Source of the DNA: Nitrincola lacisaponensis
GTDB lineage: Bacteria > Pseudomonadota > Gammaproteobacteria > Pseudomonadales > Balneatricaceae
Length of the DNA stretch: 64,000 bases
NCBI RefSeq assembly: GCF_000691225.1
Contig: NZ_JMSZ01000015.1
Span: 124,001 to 188,000, forward strand
Reading direction: 5' to 3'
Shown: positions 51,869 through 60,320 of the stretch, in pieces
Numbering within the stretch: position 1 is the first letter of the stretch
Layout: each line of letters opens with the position of its first letter
Notes under the pieces: model-generated
Told to the model about the DNA's origin: nothing
Databases searched by the model: none
The model's input: the letters and a program-made list of their open reading frames with translations, nothing else
Made by a program: the position numbers and the translations under genes

Positions 51869-53274
51869 GTCGAGTGAGTACCCGGCAGTCATTGTTACTG
51901 GTTGAAGATGATCAGGCGCTTGCGGCGCTGATACTGGAAGAGCTGGAGGCGGCTGGTTTTGATGTGCGCACGGCAGATACGCTCGCTCAGGCAAAAGTGG
52001 AGCTGGATAGCTTGCAGCCGGCATTGGTGATTACCGATCTGCGATTGCCTGATGGGCATGGAATGCAGCTGGTGGAGCGGGTGATGCAGCTGGATGAGGC
52101 AGGACGCCCCGGATTGATAGTGATTACTGCTTTTGGCAGCGTGCGGCAGGCTGTAGAAGCGCTACAGGCGGGTGCGGATGATTTTCTGACCAAGCCGCTG
52201 GATCTGGAACACTTCCTCTTGAGTGTTCACAAAGTGCTGGAGAATCATCGAGTCCGGGATGAGCTTAGGGTTTTCCGTCAGCTTTCGCGTCAGCAAACGG
52301 CGTTTCATGGTATCTGGGGAAAAAGCCAGGCGATTCGTACCCTGTTTGATCAGATCCGTGTCGTGGCCCGGGCACAAGGGCCGGTGTTGATTAATGGTGA
52401 GAGTGGTACAGGTAAGGAGCTGGTTGCCAAAGCGCTACATGCCGAAAGTGAGCGTGCCGATGGTCCGTTCCTGGCCGTTAACTGTGCCGGTATTCCACAA
52501 GAACTGCTGGAAAGTGAGTTCTTTGGGCATGCTGCCGGTGCGTTTACTGGCGCACGCAAGGCACGTAAGGGGTTATTACAGGAAGCGCAGGGTGGCACCT
52601 TGCTGCTGGATGAAATCGGTGAGATGCCTTTGACGTTACAGGCAAAGCTCTTGCGCGCCTTGCAGGATGGTTCAGTCAGGCCGGTAGGACAGGATACCGA
52701 GGTGCAGGTAGATGTGCGGATTATTGCCGCTACTCATCGGGATTTAAAGCAGAAGGTTACGGAAGGCAGTTTTCGCGAGGATCTTTATTATCGACTGGAA
52801 ACCTTTGCAATTCAGATTCCACCTTTACGCCAGCGTGAAGACGACCTGGAACTGCTGGCGCAGCAATTTGTGCGACAGAATGCGGTAGCCCAGGGTAAGG
52901 CGATTCAAGGGTTTTCCGATCAGGCGCTGGCTTTGGTTCGGGTTTACCCCTTTCCCGGTAATGTGCGTGAATTGCAGAATGTTGTTGAGCGTGCAGTGGC
53001 TTTTTGTGACGGTGAGTGGATTGAACCACGCCACCTGCCAGGGCGCTTGCTGGAGACACTGAATGATGAGGGTCCTGGTATCACGATCGTGCCAGACAGC
53101 TTCAGCGAACAAGAGCGACGATTACTGGAGGGCAAGGTGCTGCCAACCCTTGACGAGCTGCAAAAGCGTTATGTTCAGCTGGTGCTGGACGAGGTGCAGG
53201 GCAATAAGCGCCGGGCCGCCGCATTACTGGGGATCGGGCGTCGAACCCTGTATCGTTGGCTGGATCAGCCTTAA
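51865..53274 (+). CDS. NtrC-family sigma-54-dependent response regulator
   Basis: 469 residues. Receiver domain 10-122 with acidic pocket at 15-16, phosphorylated Asp58 in ITDLRLPDGHG and Lys110 in FLTKPLD. The AAA+ domain (about 150-375) has Walker A GESGTGKE (178-185), the sigma-54 contact loop GAFTGA (225-230) and Walker B GGTLLLDEIGE (243-253). A Fis-type helix-turn-helix closes the protein (NKRRAAALLGIGRRTLYRWL). All parts needed for activating RpoN promoters are intact. Its likely target is the divergent DUF4168 gene; other targets elsewhere are possible. Confidence 0.95.
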   Translation: MSRVSTRQSLLLVEDDQALAALILEELEAAGFDVRTADTLAQAKVELDSLQPALVITDLRLPDGHGMQLVERVMQLDEAGRPGLIVITAFGSVRQAVEALQAGADDFLTKPLDLEHFLLSVHKVLENHRVRDELRVFRQLSRQQTAFHGIWGKSQAIRTLFDQIRVVARAQGPVLINGESGTGKELVAKALHAESERADGPFLAVNCAGIPQELLESEFFGHAAGAFTGARKARKGLLQEAQGGTLLLDEIGEMPLTLQAKLLRALQDGSVRPVGQDTEVQVDVRIIAATHRDLKQKVTEGSFREDLYYRLETFAIQIPPLRQREDDLELLAQQFVRQNAVAQGKAIQGFSDQALALVRVYPFPGNVRELQNVVERAVAFCDGEWIEPRHLPGRLLETLNDEGPGITIVPDSFSEQERRLLEGKVLPTLDELQKRYVQLVLDEVQGNKRRAAALLGIGRRTLYRWLDQP

Positions 53275-53288
53275 ATAGAGTATCTAAT

Positions 53289-53321
53289 AGCCTCTGCATG
53301 CCGTTAGTGCTTGCAGAGGCT
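53289..53321. terminator. Hairpin between the regulator and maoC genes
   Basis: AGCCTCTGCA and TGCAGAGGCT form a perfect 10-bp stem with a 13-base loop in the 54-bp convergent gap. No proper T-run follows on either strand, so it may be a weak or Rho-assisted terminator. Confidence 0.5.
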
Positions 53322-53328
53322 TCAACTC

Positions 53329-53760
53329 TCACGCGTTGCGCTTGTCGACCATAAATGTCGCTTCGCCCGTGGCAACCAGTGTTTCACCCACCGTTACATC
53401 CGTACGCATTTTGACGCGGCGACGTTTTTCATCTATCTCGGTGATCGTCAGGGTCGCCTTGGCCGTGTCGCCAATATATACAGGGGCCTTGAACTTGATC
53501 TGCTGATCGATATAGATACAGCCAGGTCCTGGCAGACGGGTGCCGGCAACGGTAGAGATCAGTGCAGCACTGAACATGCCATGGACAATACGCTTCTTGA
53601 ACAGTGTGGTTTGGGCATATTCTTCATTAATATGCACCGGGTTGTTGTCTCCGGAAATGCCGGCAAACAAATACACATCTGATTCAGAAATCGTTTTGGC
53701 ATAGGATTCGCTCATGCCGACTTGCAGATCTTCCAGGTAATAGCCGTGTATATCCTGCAT
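53329..53760 (-). CDS. MaoC-type (R)-specific enoyl-CoA hydratase
   Basis: 143-residue hot-dog-fold hydratase resembling PhaJ. The catalytic hydratase motif is in FAGISGDNNPVHINEEYA (Asp and His), followed by IVHGMFSAALIS and KFKAPVYIGDTAKATLTI. PhaJ-like enzymes turn enoyl-CoA into (R)-3-hydroxyacyl-CoA, linking beta-oxidation to polyester synthesis; the physiological role here is open. Divergent from the acyl-CoA dehydrogenase gene, so the pair may be co-regulated. The gap has a short dyad CAGATACGTCTG (53835-53846). Confidence 0.88.
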   Translation of the reverse strand: MQDIHGYYLEDLQVGMSESYAKTISESDVYLFAGISGDNNPVHINEEYAQTTLFKKRIVHGMFSAALISTVAGTRLPGPGCIYIDQQIKFKAPVYIGDTAKATLTITEIDEKRRRVKMRTDVTVGETLVATGEATFMVDKRNA

Positions 53761-53942
53761 TTTTCAGTTCCTGTCTGTCATGTGTTGTAAAAATCGTTCA
53801 GTATAAAGATAAGCGTAACCGATTTTGTGCTTATCAGATACGTCTGGCATGCTAGAATAAGTATAAACCCTTATGTATGGCAAGCGGCTCGAAAGGTTGT
53901 CATGCAAGGAATGGATCTGAACCTGTAACGAGAAGGTAGTGT

Positions 53943-55715
53943 ATGGCTGACTATAACGCTCCGGTAAAAGACATGAAACTCGCGCTGAATCAGATAGCGC
54001 GTATGACAGAACTTTCCTCTATGCCTGTTTACGAGGATGCCTCTGCTGATATGGTAGACGCTATTCTGGATGAGGCAGCGCGGGTTGCTCGTGACGTGGT
54101 TGCACCGACCAATTGGGATGGTGACCAAAAAGGCGTGCAGCTGAAAGACGGTGGTGTGGTGTGCCCGGAAAGCTTCCATGAAGCCTATCAGCAATATGCC
54201 GAAGGTGGCTGGGGATCGCTGCAGTTTGACCCGGAATATGGCGGTCAGGGTATGCCGTATCTGCTGTCGATCCCGGTGATGGAAATGTGGCAGTCTGCAA
54301 ACATGGCCTGGGGGCTATGCCCGCTCCTGTCGCAGGGTGCGGTTGAATGCCTGTCGCTGAATGCCAGTGATGAAATCAAATCCATCTATCTGCCCAAGCT
54401 GATCAGTGGCGAGTGGGCCGGTACCATGAACCTGACTGAAGGTGGTGCTGGATCAGATCTGTCCCAGGTGCGTTGCAAAGCAGAAAAAGATGGTGACAGC
54501 TACCGTATTACCGGTGAAAAAATCTTTATTACCTGGGGTGATCACAGCCTGACAGACAACATTGTGCATCTGGTGCTGGCGCGTTTGCCTGATGCACCGG
54601 CGGGTGTTCGCGGCATTTCACTGTTTGTGGTGCCGAAGTATCTGGTCAATGCCGATGGCTCTCTGGGGGATTACAACAACACCAAGCCGCTGTCGCTGGA
54701 ACATAAAATGGGTATCCACGCCAGTCCGACAGCGGTGATGGGGTTTGAAAACTCTATTGGCTATCTGGTGGGTGAAGAAAACCGTGGTTTGGCCTGTATG
54801 TTTACTATGATGAACAACGCCCGTCTGGGGGTTGGCTTGCAGGGTGTGGCAATTTCAGAACGTGCCTATCAGCATGCACTGAATTTCGCACATGAGCGCA
54901 TTCAAAGTCCTGCCGTGGGTTATAAAGAGGCGGGTCCGATCATCCGTCACGGTGATGTACGTCGCATGTTGCTGACAATGAAAGCCTTTACCGAAGCTGG
55001 ACGAGCGTTGACCTATGATGCCTGTGGCAGTATTGATTTTGCCCACCATGCCGAAGATGAGACTCGCCGTGCGCGTGAAAAGGCTCGTGCTGCGCTGCTG
55101 ACGCCGGTGGTTAAAGGCTGGTGTACTGAGTTTGCCCAGGAAGTGACCTCGATTGGCGTACAGATTCATGGTGGTATGGGCTTTGTTGAAGAAACCGGTG
55201 CCGCCCAGTACTACCGCGATGCCCGTATCCTGCCTATTTACGAAGGTACCAATGGTATTCAGGCGCTGGATCTGGTCGGACGTAAGATTCTGATGGATAA
55301 GGGCGAAGCGCTGACATTGTTGCTGGCTGAAATGCGTGAGACTGTTGCAGCGGGTGGCGAGTTTGCCGAGCTGGCAGCCGAGCTGGGTGAAGCAATTCTG
55401 GTTGTTGAGCAGGCGCGTGATGACCTGCTGGCCGGTGCGGCTGACGATCCTCAGTTAGCCGGTGCTGTTGCACATAATTTCATGATGCTGCTCGGTACGG
55501 TTGCCGGAGCATGGGAACTGCTGCGTCAGGCTGAAGCTGCGAAAGGATTGCAGGCTGAGGGTGAAGATGATGCCTTCCTGGAAACCAAGCAGGTTACAGC
55601 GCGCTTCTATTTTGAGCAGATCCTGCCTCGTTACCTGGGCTATGCACGCATGGTCAAAGCGGGCAGCGCGACCATCACTGAAATGTCTGACGAGCAATTC
55701 GCAACAGCCTGGTGA
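53943..55715 (+). CDS. Acyl-CoA dehydrogenase (long form, DmdC/FadE5-like)
   Basis: FAD-dependent acyl-CoA dehydrogenase of 590 residues, about 200 longer than the classical family. N-terminal helical domain (about 40-155, GGWGSLQFDPEYGGQGMPYL), middle beta domain with GTMNLTEGGAGSDLSQVR and GEKIFITWGDH, C-terminal helical domain with IHGGMGFVEETGAAQYYRDA and PIYEGTNGIQALDL where the catalytic Glu is expected, and an extra C-terminal domain (about 470-590). The extended form includes fatty acyl-CoA and methylmercaptopropionyl-CoA (DmdC) enzymes; sequence alone does not separate these. GAGAAGG lies before the ATG. Confidence 0.9.
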   Translation: MADYNAPVKDMKLALNQIARMTELSSMPVYEDASADMVDAILDEAARVARDVVAPTNWDGDQKGVQLKDGGVVCPESFHEAYQQYAEGGWGSLQFDPEYGGQGMPYLLSIPVMEMWQSANMAWGLCPLLSQGAVECLSLNASDEIKSIYLPKLISGEWAGTMNLTEGGAGSDLSQVRCKAEKDGDSYRITGEKIFITWGDHSLTDNIVHLVLARLPDAPAGVRGISLFVVPKYLVNADGSLGDYNNTKPLSLEHKMGIHASPTAVMGFENSIGYLVGEENRGLACMFTMMNNARLGVGLQGVAISERAYQHALNFAHERIQSPAVGYKEAGPIIRHGDVRRMLLTMKAFTEAGRALTYDACGSIDFAHHAEDETRRAREKARAALLTPVVKGWCTEFAQEVTSIGVQIHGGMGFVEETGAAQYYRDARILPIYEGTNGIQALDLVGRKILMDKGEALTLLLAEMRETVAAGGEFAELAAELGEAILVVEQARDDLLAGAADDPQLAGAVAHNFMMLLGTVAGAWELLRQAEAAKGLQAEGEDDAFLETKQVTARFYFEQILPRYLGYARMVKAGSATITEMSDEQFATAW

Positions 55716-55739
55716 TCTGCTCACGCTGAGTGCGGGTTT

Positions 55740-55846
55740 GGCATGGTGGTACCGCTACCGAGGGACTCGCTTTTCGTCATCCATGACCGCTCGACTGCCG
55801 CCATCCCTGGCGGCAGACGGTCCCTCGGCAGCGGTACCACCATGCC
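55740..55846 (+). repeat. Nested palindromic repeat, copy C
   Basis: 107-bp element in the 277-bp gap between the acyl-CoA dehydrogenase gene and fabV. Its terminal inverted repeats are 27 bp with one mismatch (55740-55766 and 55820-55846), beginning GGCATGGTGGTACCGCTACC. The inner hairpin CTGCCGCC-ATCCCT-GGCGGCAG (55795-55816) has a perfect 8-bp stem. It is homologous end to end with the reverse complement of copy B, and in its core with copy A. No target duplication is evident at its ends, and no coding frame is convincing. The rest of the gap (55847-55992) shows no clear feature. Confidence 0.85.
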
Positions 55847-55992
55847 TCTGCAATATCCTGCTGACCGATAGGTGTGCCGAACTGCCTCGCTACCATCACC
55901 CCGTCTCCGTATCATCGGACAGATTAACCCACTGGCGCTTTTGTGATACAGTGGCCGAATCGTCAATCCATAGCTGAAAGATAGCGAATCCT

Positions 55993-57189
55993 ATGATTAT
56001 CAAGCCTAAAATTCGTGGTTTTATCTGTACGACCACCCATCCTGTTGGCTGCGAAGCCAATGTGCGTGAGCAAATCGAATTTACCCGGTCACAGCCCAAA
56101 GTTGATGGCCCCAAGCGGGTGCTGGTCATAGGCTCCTCCAGTGGCTATGGCTTGTCATCTCGCATCGCTGCGGCGTTTGGCAGCGATGCAGCAACGATCG
56201 GTGTGTTCTTTGAAAAGCCGGGTACTGAGAAAAAAACCGGAACAGCCGGCTGGTATAATGCTGCCGCTTTTGATCGTCTGGCCCATGAAGCGGGCTTGTA
56301 TGCAAAAAGCATCAACGGTGATGCTTTCTCGCACGCCGCCAAACAGAAAGTCATTGAGCTGATCCAGGCAGATCTGGGACAGATTGATCTGGTGGTCTAC
56401 TCTCTGGCATCGCCGGTGCGCAAGCTGCCGGATTCCGGTGAAGTGATTCGTTCAGTGTTGAAGCCGATCGGTGAGCCCTACCGTTCGACGGCGATCGACA
56501 CCAACAAAGACTGCATTATCGAAGCTGAGATTGAACCGGCTACGGAAGAAGAAGTGGCCGCCACAGTGCAGGTTATGGGTGGTGAAGACTGGCAGCTCTG
56601 GATCGATGCCCTGGCTGACGCCGGTGTACTGGCTCAGGGTTGCAAAACCGTTGCCTACAGCTATATAGGTACAGATATCACCTGGCCTATCTATTGGCAC
56701 GGTGCGCTGGGTAAAGCCAAGCAGCATCTGGATGAGACAGCAGCCAGTTTGAATACCAAACTGTCTGCACTCGAAGGACAAGCCAATGTGGCTGTACTCA
56801 AATCCGTCGTGACCCAGGCCAGCTCAGCAATTCCGGTGATGCCGCTCTATCTGTCCATGGTCTTCAAAGTGATGAAGGCTCAGGGTCTGCATGAAGGGTG
56901 TATGGATCAGGTCTGGCGCCTGTTCAGTACCGGCCTCTATGGCTCAGGTGCACAGATGGATGATGACAATCGTTACCGTCTGGATGATTGGGAATTGCGT
57001 GATGAGGTGCAAAATGCCTGTCGTGATCTTTGGCCCCAGGTGACTACCGAAAACCTGTTTGAGTTAACCGATTACGCTGCGTATAAAGCAGAGTTTCTAA
57101 AGCTTTTCGGCTTTGGTATCGAATCGATTGATTATGAGCAGGATGTTAATCCGGATGTAGCCTTTGAGGTCATTGAGCTGGAGGGTTAA
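55993..57189 (+). CDS. fabV: FabV, trans-2-enoyl-ACP reductase (NADH)
   Basis: Final reductive step of fatty acid elongation, cytoplasmic. 398 residues; it is longer than FabI and starts with the FabV block [20 protein letters not shown], then [20 protein letters not shown] (NADH-binding), [13 protein letters not shown], and the wide-spaced active-site motif Tyr-x8-Lys in the region [20 protein letters not shown] to ALGKAK. FabV enzymes are often poorly inhibited by triclosan. The ribosome site is weak (GAAAGA). hemH follows after 4 bp. Confidence 0.97.
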   Translation: MIIKPKIRGFICTTTHPVGCEANVREQIEFTRSQPKVDGPKRVLVIGSSSGYGLSSRIAAAFGSDAATIGVFFEKPGTEKKTGTAGWYNAAAFDRLAHEAGLYAKSINGDAFSHAAKQKVIELIQADLGQIDLVVYSLASPVRKLPDSGEVIRSVLKPIGEPYRSTAIDTNKDCIIEAEIEPATEEEVAATVQVMGGEDWQLWIDALADAGVLAQGCKTVAYSYIGTDITWPIYWHGALGKAKQHLDETAASLNTKLSALEGQANVAVLKSVVTQASSAIPVMPLYLSMVFKVMKAQGLHEGCMDQVWRLFSTGLYGSGAQMDDDNRYRLDDWELRDEVQNACRDLWPQVTTENLFELTDYAAYKAEFLKLFGFGIESIDYEQDVNPDVAFEVIELEG

Positions 57190-57193
57190 AACG

Positions 57194-58279
57194 ATGCGTT
57201 TTAATGGCGTGAAGGATTTCAGTCATGCTCAGGCGGATCGTATTGGTGTGCTGATCACCAATCTGGGTACGCCGGATGAGCCGACAACACCGGCGTTGCG
57301 TCGCTACCTGAAAGAGTTTTTGTCTGATCCTCGCGTTGTTGAAGTGCCCCGGCCGATCTGGTGGTTCATTTTGAATGGTATCATTCTGAATGTCCGCCCG
57401 GCCAAGTCAGCGGCGGCTTATCGTGAGGTGTGGACTGATGAAGGTTCACCGTTGCTGATCCATACGCGGAATCAGTGCAAGGCGTTAAAAGCCTATTTTG
57501 CGGACCGTTATGGTGACCGGGTACAGGTTGAATTTGCCATGCGCTATGGTAACCCGTCCATGCACAGCGTACTGGAAAAGCTTCAGCAGGGCGGGGTGCG
57601 CAAGCTGGTGGTGCTGCCTTTGTATCCGCAGTACTCCGGTGCCACGTCAGCCTCAACATTTGATGCGCTGGCGGCAGACTTTACCCGTCGCCGCTGGTTG
57701 CCGGATCTTAACTTCATCAGCCATTATCATGATTTTGATCCCTATATCGATGCGCTGGCCAATAAGATACGAGCATTTCAGCAGGATGCTGGTGTCCCAG
57801 ACAAGCTGATTTTTTCCTATCACGGTGTGCCCAAGCGCTATCTGCTGGAAGGTGATCCTTACTTCTGTGAGTGTCACAAAACCTCTCGTCTACTGGCAGA
57901 GAAGCTGGGCCTGTCTGCAGATCAATATCTGACAACTTTTCAGTCCCGTTTCGGGCGTGAGGAATGGTTGCAGCCCTACACCGATGAAACCCTGAAGGCC
58001 TTGCCTGCCAAAGGTGTCAAATCGATCCAGGTGGTCTGCCCTGGTTTCTCCTCCGACTGTCTCGAAACCATTGAAGAGATAGGTCAGGAAAACCGTGAGT
58101 ACTTCATGGAAAACGGTGGCGAATCCTATGCCTATATTCCGGCGCTCAATGCCGATCCGGATCATATCGACATGATGATTCAGTTGCTTGAACCTCATCT
58201 GCAAAATTGGCTGGTGGGTTCAGAACGACAGGGTGAAGAGACTCAGTCTCTGGCGCGGCAACAGGGCGCAGTGCGTTAA
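57194..58279 (+). CDS. hemH: HemH, ferrochelatase
   Basis: Inserts Fe2+ into protoporphyrin IX, the last step of haem synthesis. From ATG 57194 it has 361 residues; the frame is open from 57164 inside fabV, but ATG 57194 just after the fabV stop fits family length. Blocks: RIGVLITNLGTPDEPTTPAL, KSAAAYREVWTDEGSPLL, PLYPQYSGATSAS, the metal/porphyrin site SYHGVPKRYLLEGDPYF and CPGFSSDCLETIEEI. No TM or Cys cluster at the C-terminus. Confidence 0.97.
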   Translation: MRFNGVKDFSHAQADRIGVLITNLGTPDEPTTPALRRYLKEFLSDPRVVEVPRPIWWFILNGIILNVRPAKSAAAYREVWTDEGSPLLIHTRNQCKALKAYFADRYGDRVQVEFAMRYGNPSMHSVLEKLQQGGVRKLVVLPLYPQYSGATSASTFDALAADFTRRRWLPDLNFISHYHDFDPYIDALANKIRAFQQDAGVPDKLIFSYHGVPKRYLLEGDPYFCECHKTSRLLAEKLGLSADQYLTTFQSRFGREEWLQPYTDETLKALPAKGVKSIQVVCPGFSSDCLETIEEIGQENREYFMENGGESYAYIPALNADPDHIDMMIQLLEPHLQNWLVGSERQGEETQSLARQQGAVR

Positions 58280-58294
58280 TTCTCAGGAGTTGTT

Positions 58295-59395
58295 ATGACC
58301 TCAGTGATCTTCCAGGAACATGAAACACTGGACGGGCATCTTATCGGTGAAATCTGTCTTAATGCCCCGCGAACCCTGAATGCGCTGTCGCATGAGATGA
58401 TTCAGCTGATTAATCCACAACTCGATCAATGGCAGGAAAACCCCAGAGTGGTGGCGCTGTTGTTGAGTGGTGCCGGTGACAAGGCTTTTTGTGCCGGAGG
58501 GGATGTGGTTGCGGCCTGGCGCATGATCGATGCCGGAGATTTCGATGCGACAGACCGCTACTTTGCGCAGGAATATCGACTGGATTATCGCCTTCAGACC
58601 TATCCCAAGCCGATTGTCTGCTGGGCCAGTGGCTATGTGATGGGCGGTGGTTTGGGGCTGATGAATGGCTGCAGTCATCGCGTGGTGACCGAGACCTCTC
58701 GCCTTGCCATGCCGGAAGTCACCATCGGGTTATTCCCGGATGTCGGTGCCAGTTACTTTCTGAACCGTTTACCGGGCCAAACCGGCCTGTTTATGGGGTT
58801 AACCGCTAGTCAGGTCAGTGCGCGGGATGCTTGCTGGCTGGGGTTGGCAGACTATGCATTGACGCTTGATCAGCGTCCTGAACTCCTGTCCGGACTCCTG
58901 TCCGGTCTGTGGAATCAGGGTGATAATGCTGCCGTGATCACCCAGGTACTGGAGGGGCTTGCGCAGAGCGCTCAGCCTGCCTTTGCCGATATGCTGACTC
59001 CGATACAGACCTATCAAGATCTGTTTGAGACTCTGCTGTCAGGTGATCAGATTGCTGACTTTGTCGAGCGTTTGGTCGCACTGGAAACTGAAGACCCCTG
59101 GTTGCTAAAAGCACGTGAAACCCTGCTGGCCGGTAGCCCTTTATCTGTTTGTCTGATTGCTGAACAGCTTAAACGCACGCGTCAGCTGTCACTGAAAGCG
59201 GTATTTCAAGCGGAAATGCAGCTGGCATCGCAGTGTTGCCGTCAGGGTGAGTTTGTCGAAGGGGTGCGGGCATTGCTCATCGATAAAGATAAAACACCCA
59301 AGTGGCGTTTCAAGAAGGTCGAAACTGTCGATCCTGGCGTGCTAGAATCATTTTTCCAGCCACCCTGGACAGAGAATCCACTGGCAGCACTCTGA
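58295..59395 (+). CDS. Enoyl-CoA hydratase family, 3-hydroxyisobutyryl-CoA hydrolase type
   Basis: Crotonase-fold protein, 366 residues. The oxyanion-hole block DKAFCAGGDVVAAWRMID and VMGGGLGLMNGCSHRVVTET are followed by AMPEVTIGLFPDVGASYFLN, whose Glu and Asp correspond to the catalytic pair of 3-hydroxyisobutyryl-CoA hydrolases (EVxIGxFPDVG). The C-terminal ECH_2 extension is present (KTPKWRFKKVETVDPGVLES). It probably acts in valine breakdown, though a related acyl-CoA hydratase/hydrolase is possible. AGGAG lies before the ATG, 16 bp after hemH. Confidence 0.88.
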   Translation: MTSVIFQEHETLDGHLIGEICLNAPRTLNALSHEMIQLINPQLDQWQENPRVVALLLSGAGDKAFCAGGDVVAAWRMIDAGDFDATDRYFAQEYRLDYRLQTYPKPIVCWASGYVMGGGLGLMNGCSHRVVTETSRLAMPEVTIGLFPDVGASYFLNRLPGQTGLFMGLTASQVSARDACWLGLADYALTLDQRPELLSGLLSGLWNQGDNAAVITQVLEGLAQSAQPAFADMLTPIQTYQDLFETLLSGDQIADFVERLVALETEDPWLLKARETLLAGSPLSVCLIAEQLKRTRQLSLKAVFQAEMQLASQCCRQGEFVEGVRALLIDKDKTPKWRFKKVETVDPGVLESFFQPPWTENPLAAL

Positions 59396-59424
59396 GGCTG
59401 CCACAAGACCCAAGGAGGTCCGCC

Positions 59425-59610
59425 ATGAGTCAATCATCACCTCACCCCAAGTTCATGGAAGCGATGCGTAAACTGAAGCAGATGAGTGAAGAAGAGCGGC
59501 TCTCTGAAGAAAATGCGGCTTTGTTTGAGCAGGCGATGCGCTATGCGCCCCTGGATATTCAGCCCGCACTGGTTGCAATTCGCAAGAAATACGAACAGAC
59601 ATATCACTAA
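59425..59610 (+). CDS. Small uncharacterised protein (61 aa)
   Basis: Short gene with a strong ribosome site (AAGGAGG, eight bases before ATG 59425) directly after the hydrolase gene; the frame is open further upstream, but that part runs in another frame of the preceding gene. The product is predicted helical and charged: PHPKFMEAMRKLKQMSEEER, LSEENAALFEQAMRYAPLDI, then a basic end (IRKKYEQTYH). No signal peptide, TM or known motif. Function unknown. It may be co-transcribed with the gene ahead (29 bp gap). Confidence 0.7.
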   Translation: MSQSSPHPKFMEAMRKLKQMSEEERLSEENAALFEQAMRYAPLDIQPALVAIRKKYEQTYH

Positions 59611-59633
59611 AGCATATAGCTGAGCGGTTTTGA

Positions 59634-59669
59634 TAACGCTCTGTGAGGCAGATGGCTCACAGAGCGTTA
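59634..59669. terminator. Perfect 14-bp stem between convergent genes
   Basis: TAACGCTCTGTGAG and CTCACAGAGCGTTA are perfectly complementary around an 8-base loop, in the gap between the small gene and slyD. It lacks a T-run on both sides. It probably works in both directions as a 3' end-forming hairpin. Confidence 0.55.
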
Positions 59670-59679
59670 CAACAACTGC

Positions 59680-60141
59680 TTACTGAGGCGTACCCGCTTC
59701 AATTTCAGCGTCGGTAGCAGCACGTACTTCAACGATTTCGACATCAAATGTCAGTACCTGGCCAGCCAGCGGATGGTTACCATCCAGCGTGATGCTGTCA
59801 CCTTCGACGCCGACAACAGTCACAGGCTGCTCACCCCAAGGCGTCTGAGCCATAAACTGCATGCCGATTTCGATTTCATCCACACCACTGAAATTGGCAC
59901 GGTCAACGGACTGGATCATTTCATCACGTACTTCGCCATAGGCCTGCTCAGGCTCTACAGTTACCTGCAGTGTGTCGCCAACAGCTTTGCCAGTCAGTGC
60001 GTTTTCCAGGCCAGGAATGATATTGCTGGCACCATGCAGGTAGGCCAGCGGCTGCTGTCCAACAGAGCTGTCCATCACGTTTCCTTCCGTATTAGTCAGC
60101 GTGTAATGGATGGAAACGACGGTATTCTGATCGATCTGCAT
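59680..60141 (-). CDS. SlyD-like FKBP-type peptidyl-prolyl isomerase
   Basis: 153 residues from ATG 60141, chosen because AGGAG lies seven bases upstream; the frame is open to 60246 but upstream starts have no ribosome site. FKBP halves flank an inserted chaperone flap: VVSIHYTLTNTEGNVMDSS and GASNIIPGLENALTGKAVGD, then the flap (about 75-130, AYGEVRDEMIQSVDRANF) and DGNHPLAGQVLTFDVEIVEV. SlyD of Escherichia coli has a Cys/His-rich metal tail; here the tail is absent (ends ATDAEIEAGTPQ), so nickel handling is unlikely. Confidence 0.9.
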   Translation of the reverse strand: MQIDQNTVVSIHYTLTNTEGNVMDSSVGQQPLAYLHGASNIIPGLENALTGKAVGDTLQVTVEPEQAYGEVRDEMIQSVDRANFSGVDEIEIGMQFMAQTPWGEQPVTVVGVEGDSITLDGNHPLAGQVLTFDVEIVEVRAATDAEIEAGTPQ

Positions 60142-60320
60142 AGTGCTCTCCTGTTTAATTAAGGTGCTCATGCTAACTATCCACTGGCCACCTTGCAACC
60201 TTACAGCTTTAGGATCAGAATTTTTTATGGATGGGGAACCATTCATCGGATTTCTTCATCTATGCGTAACTCAGGTAGGGTTTTATGGAAGAACATCCTT
60301 ATTTAACGGAGAAAGAGTGA

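Noticed and set aside
60141-60246. N-terminal extension of the SlyD-like protein
   Set aside because: The extra 35 residues have no signal peptide or family match, and AGGAG marks the internal ATG at 60141.
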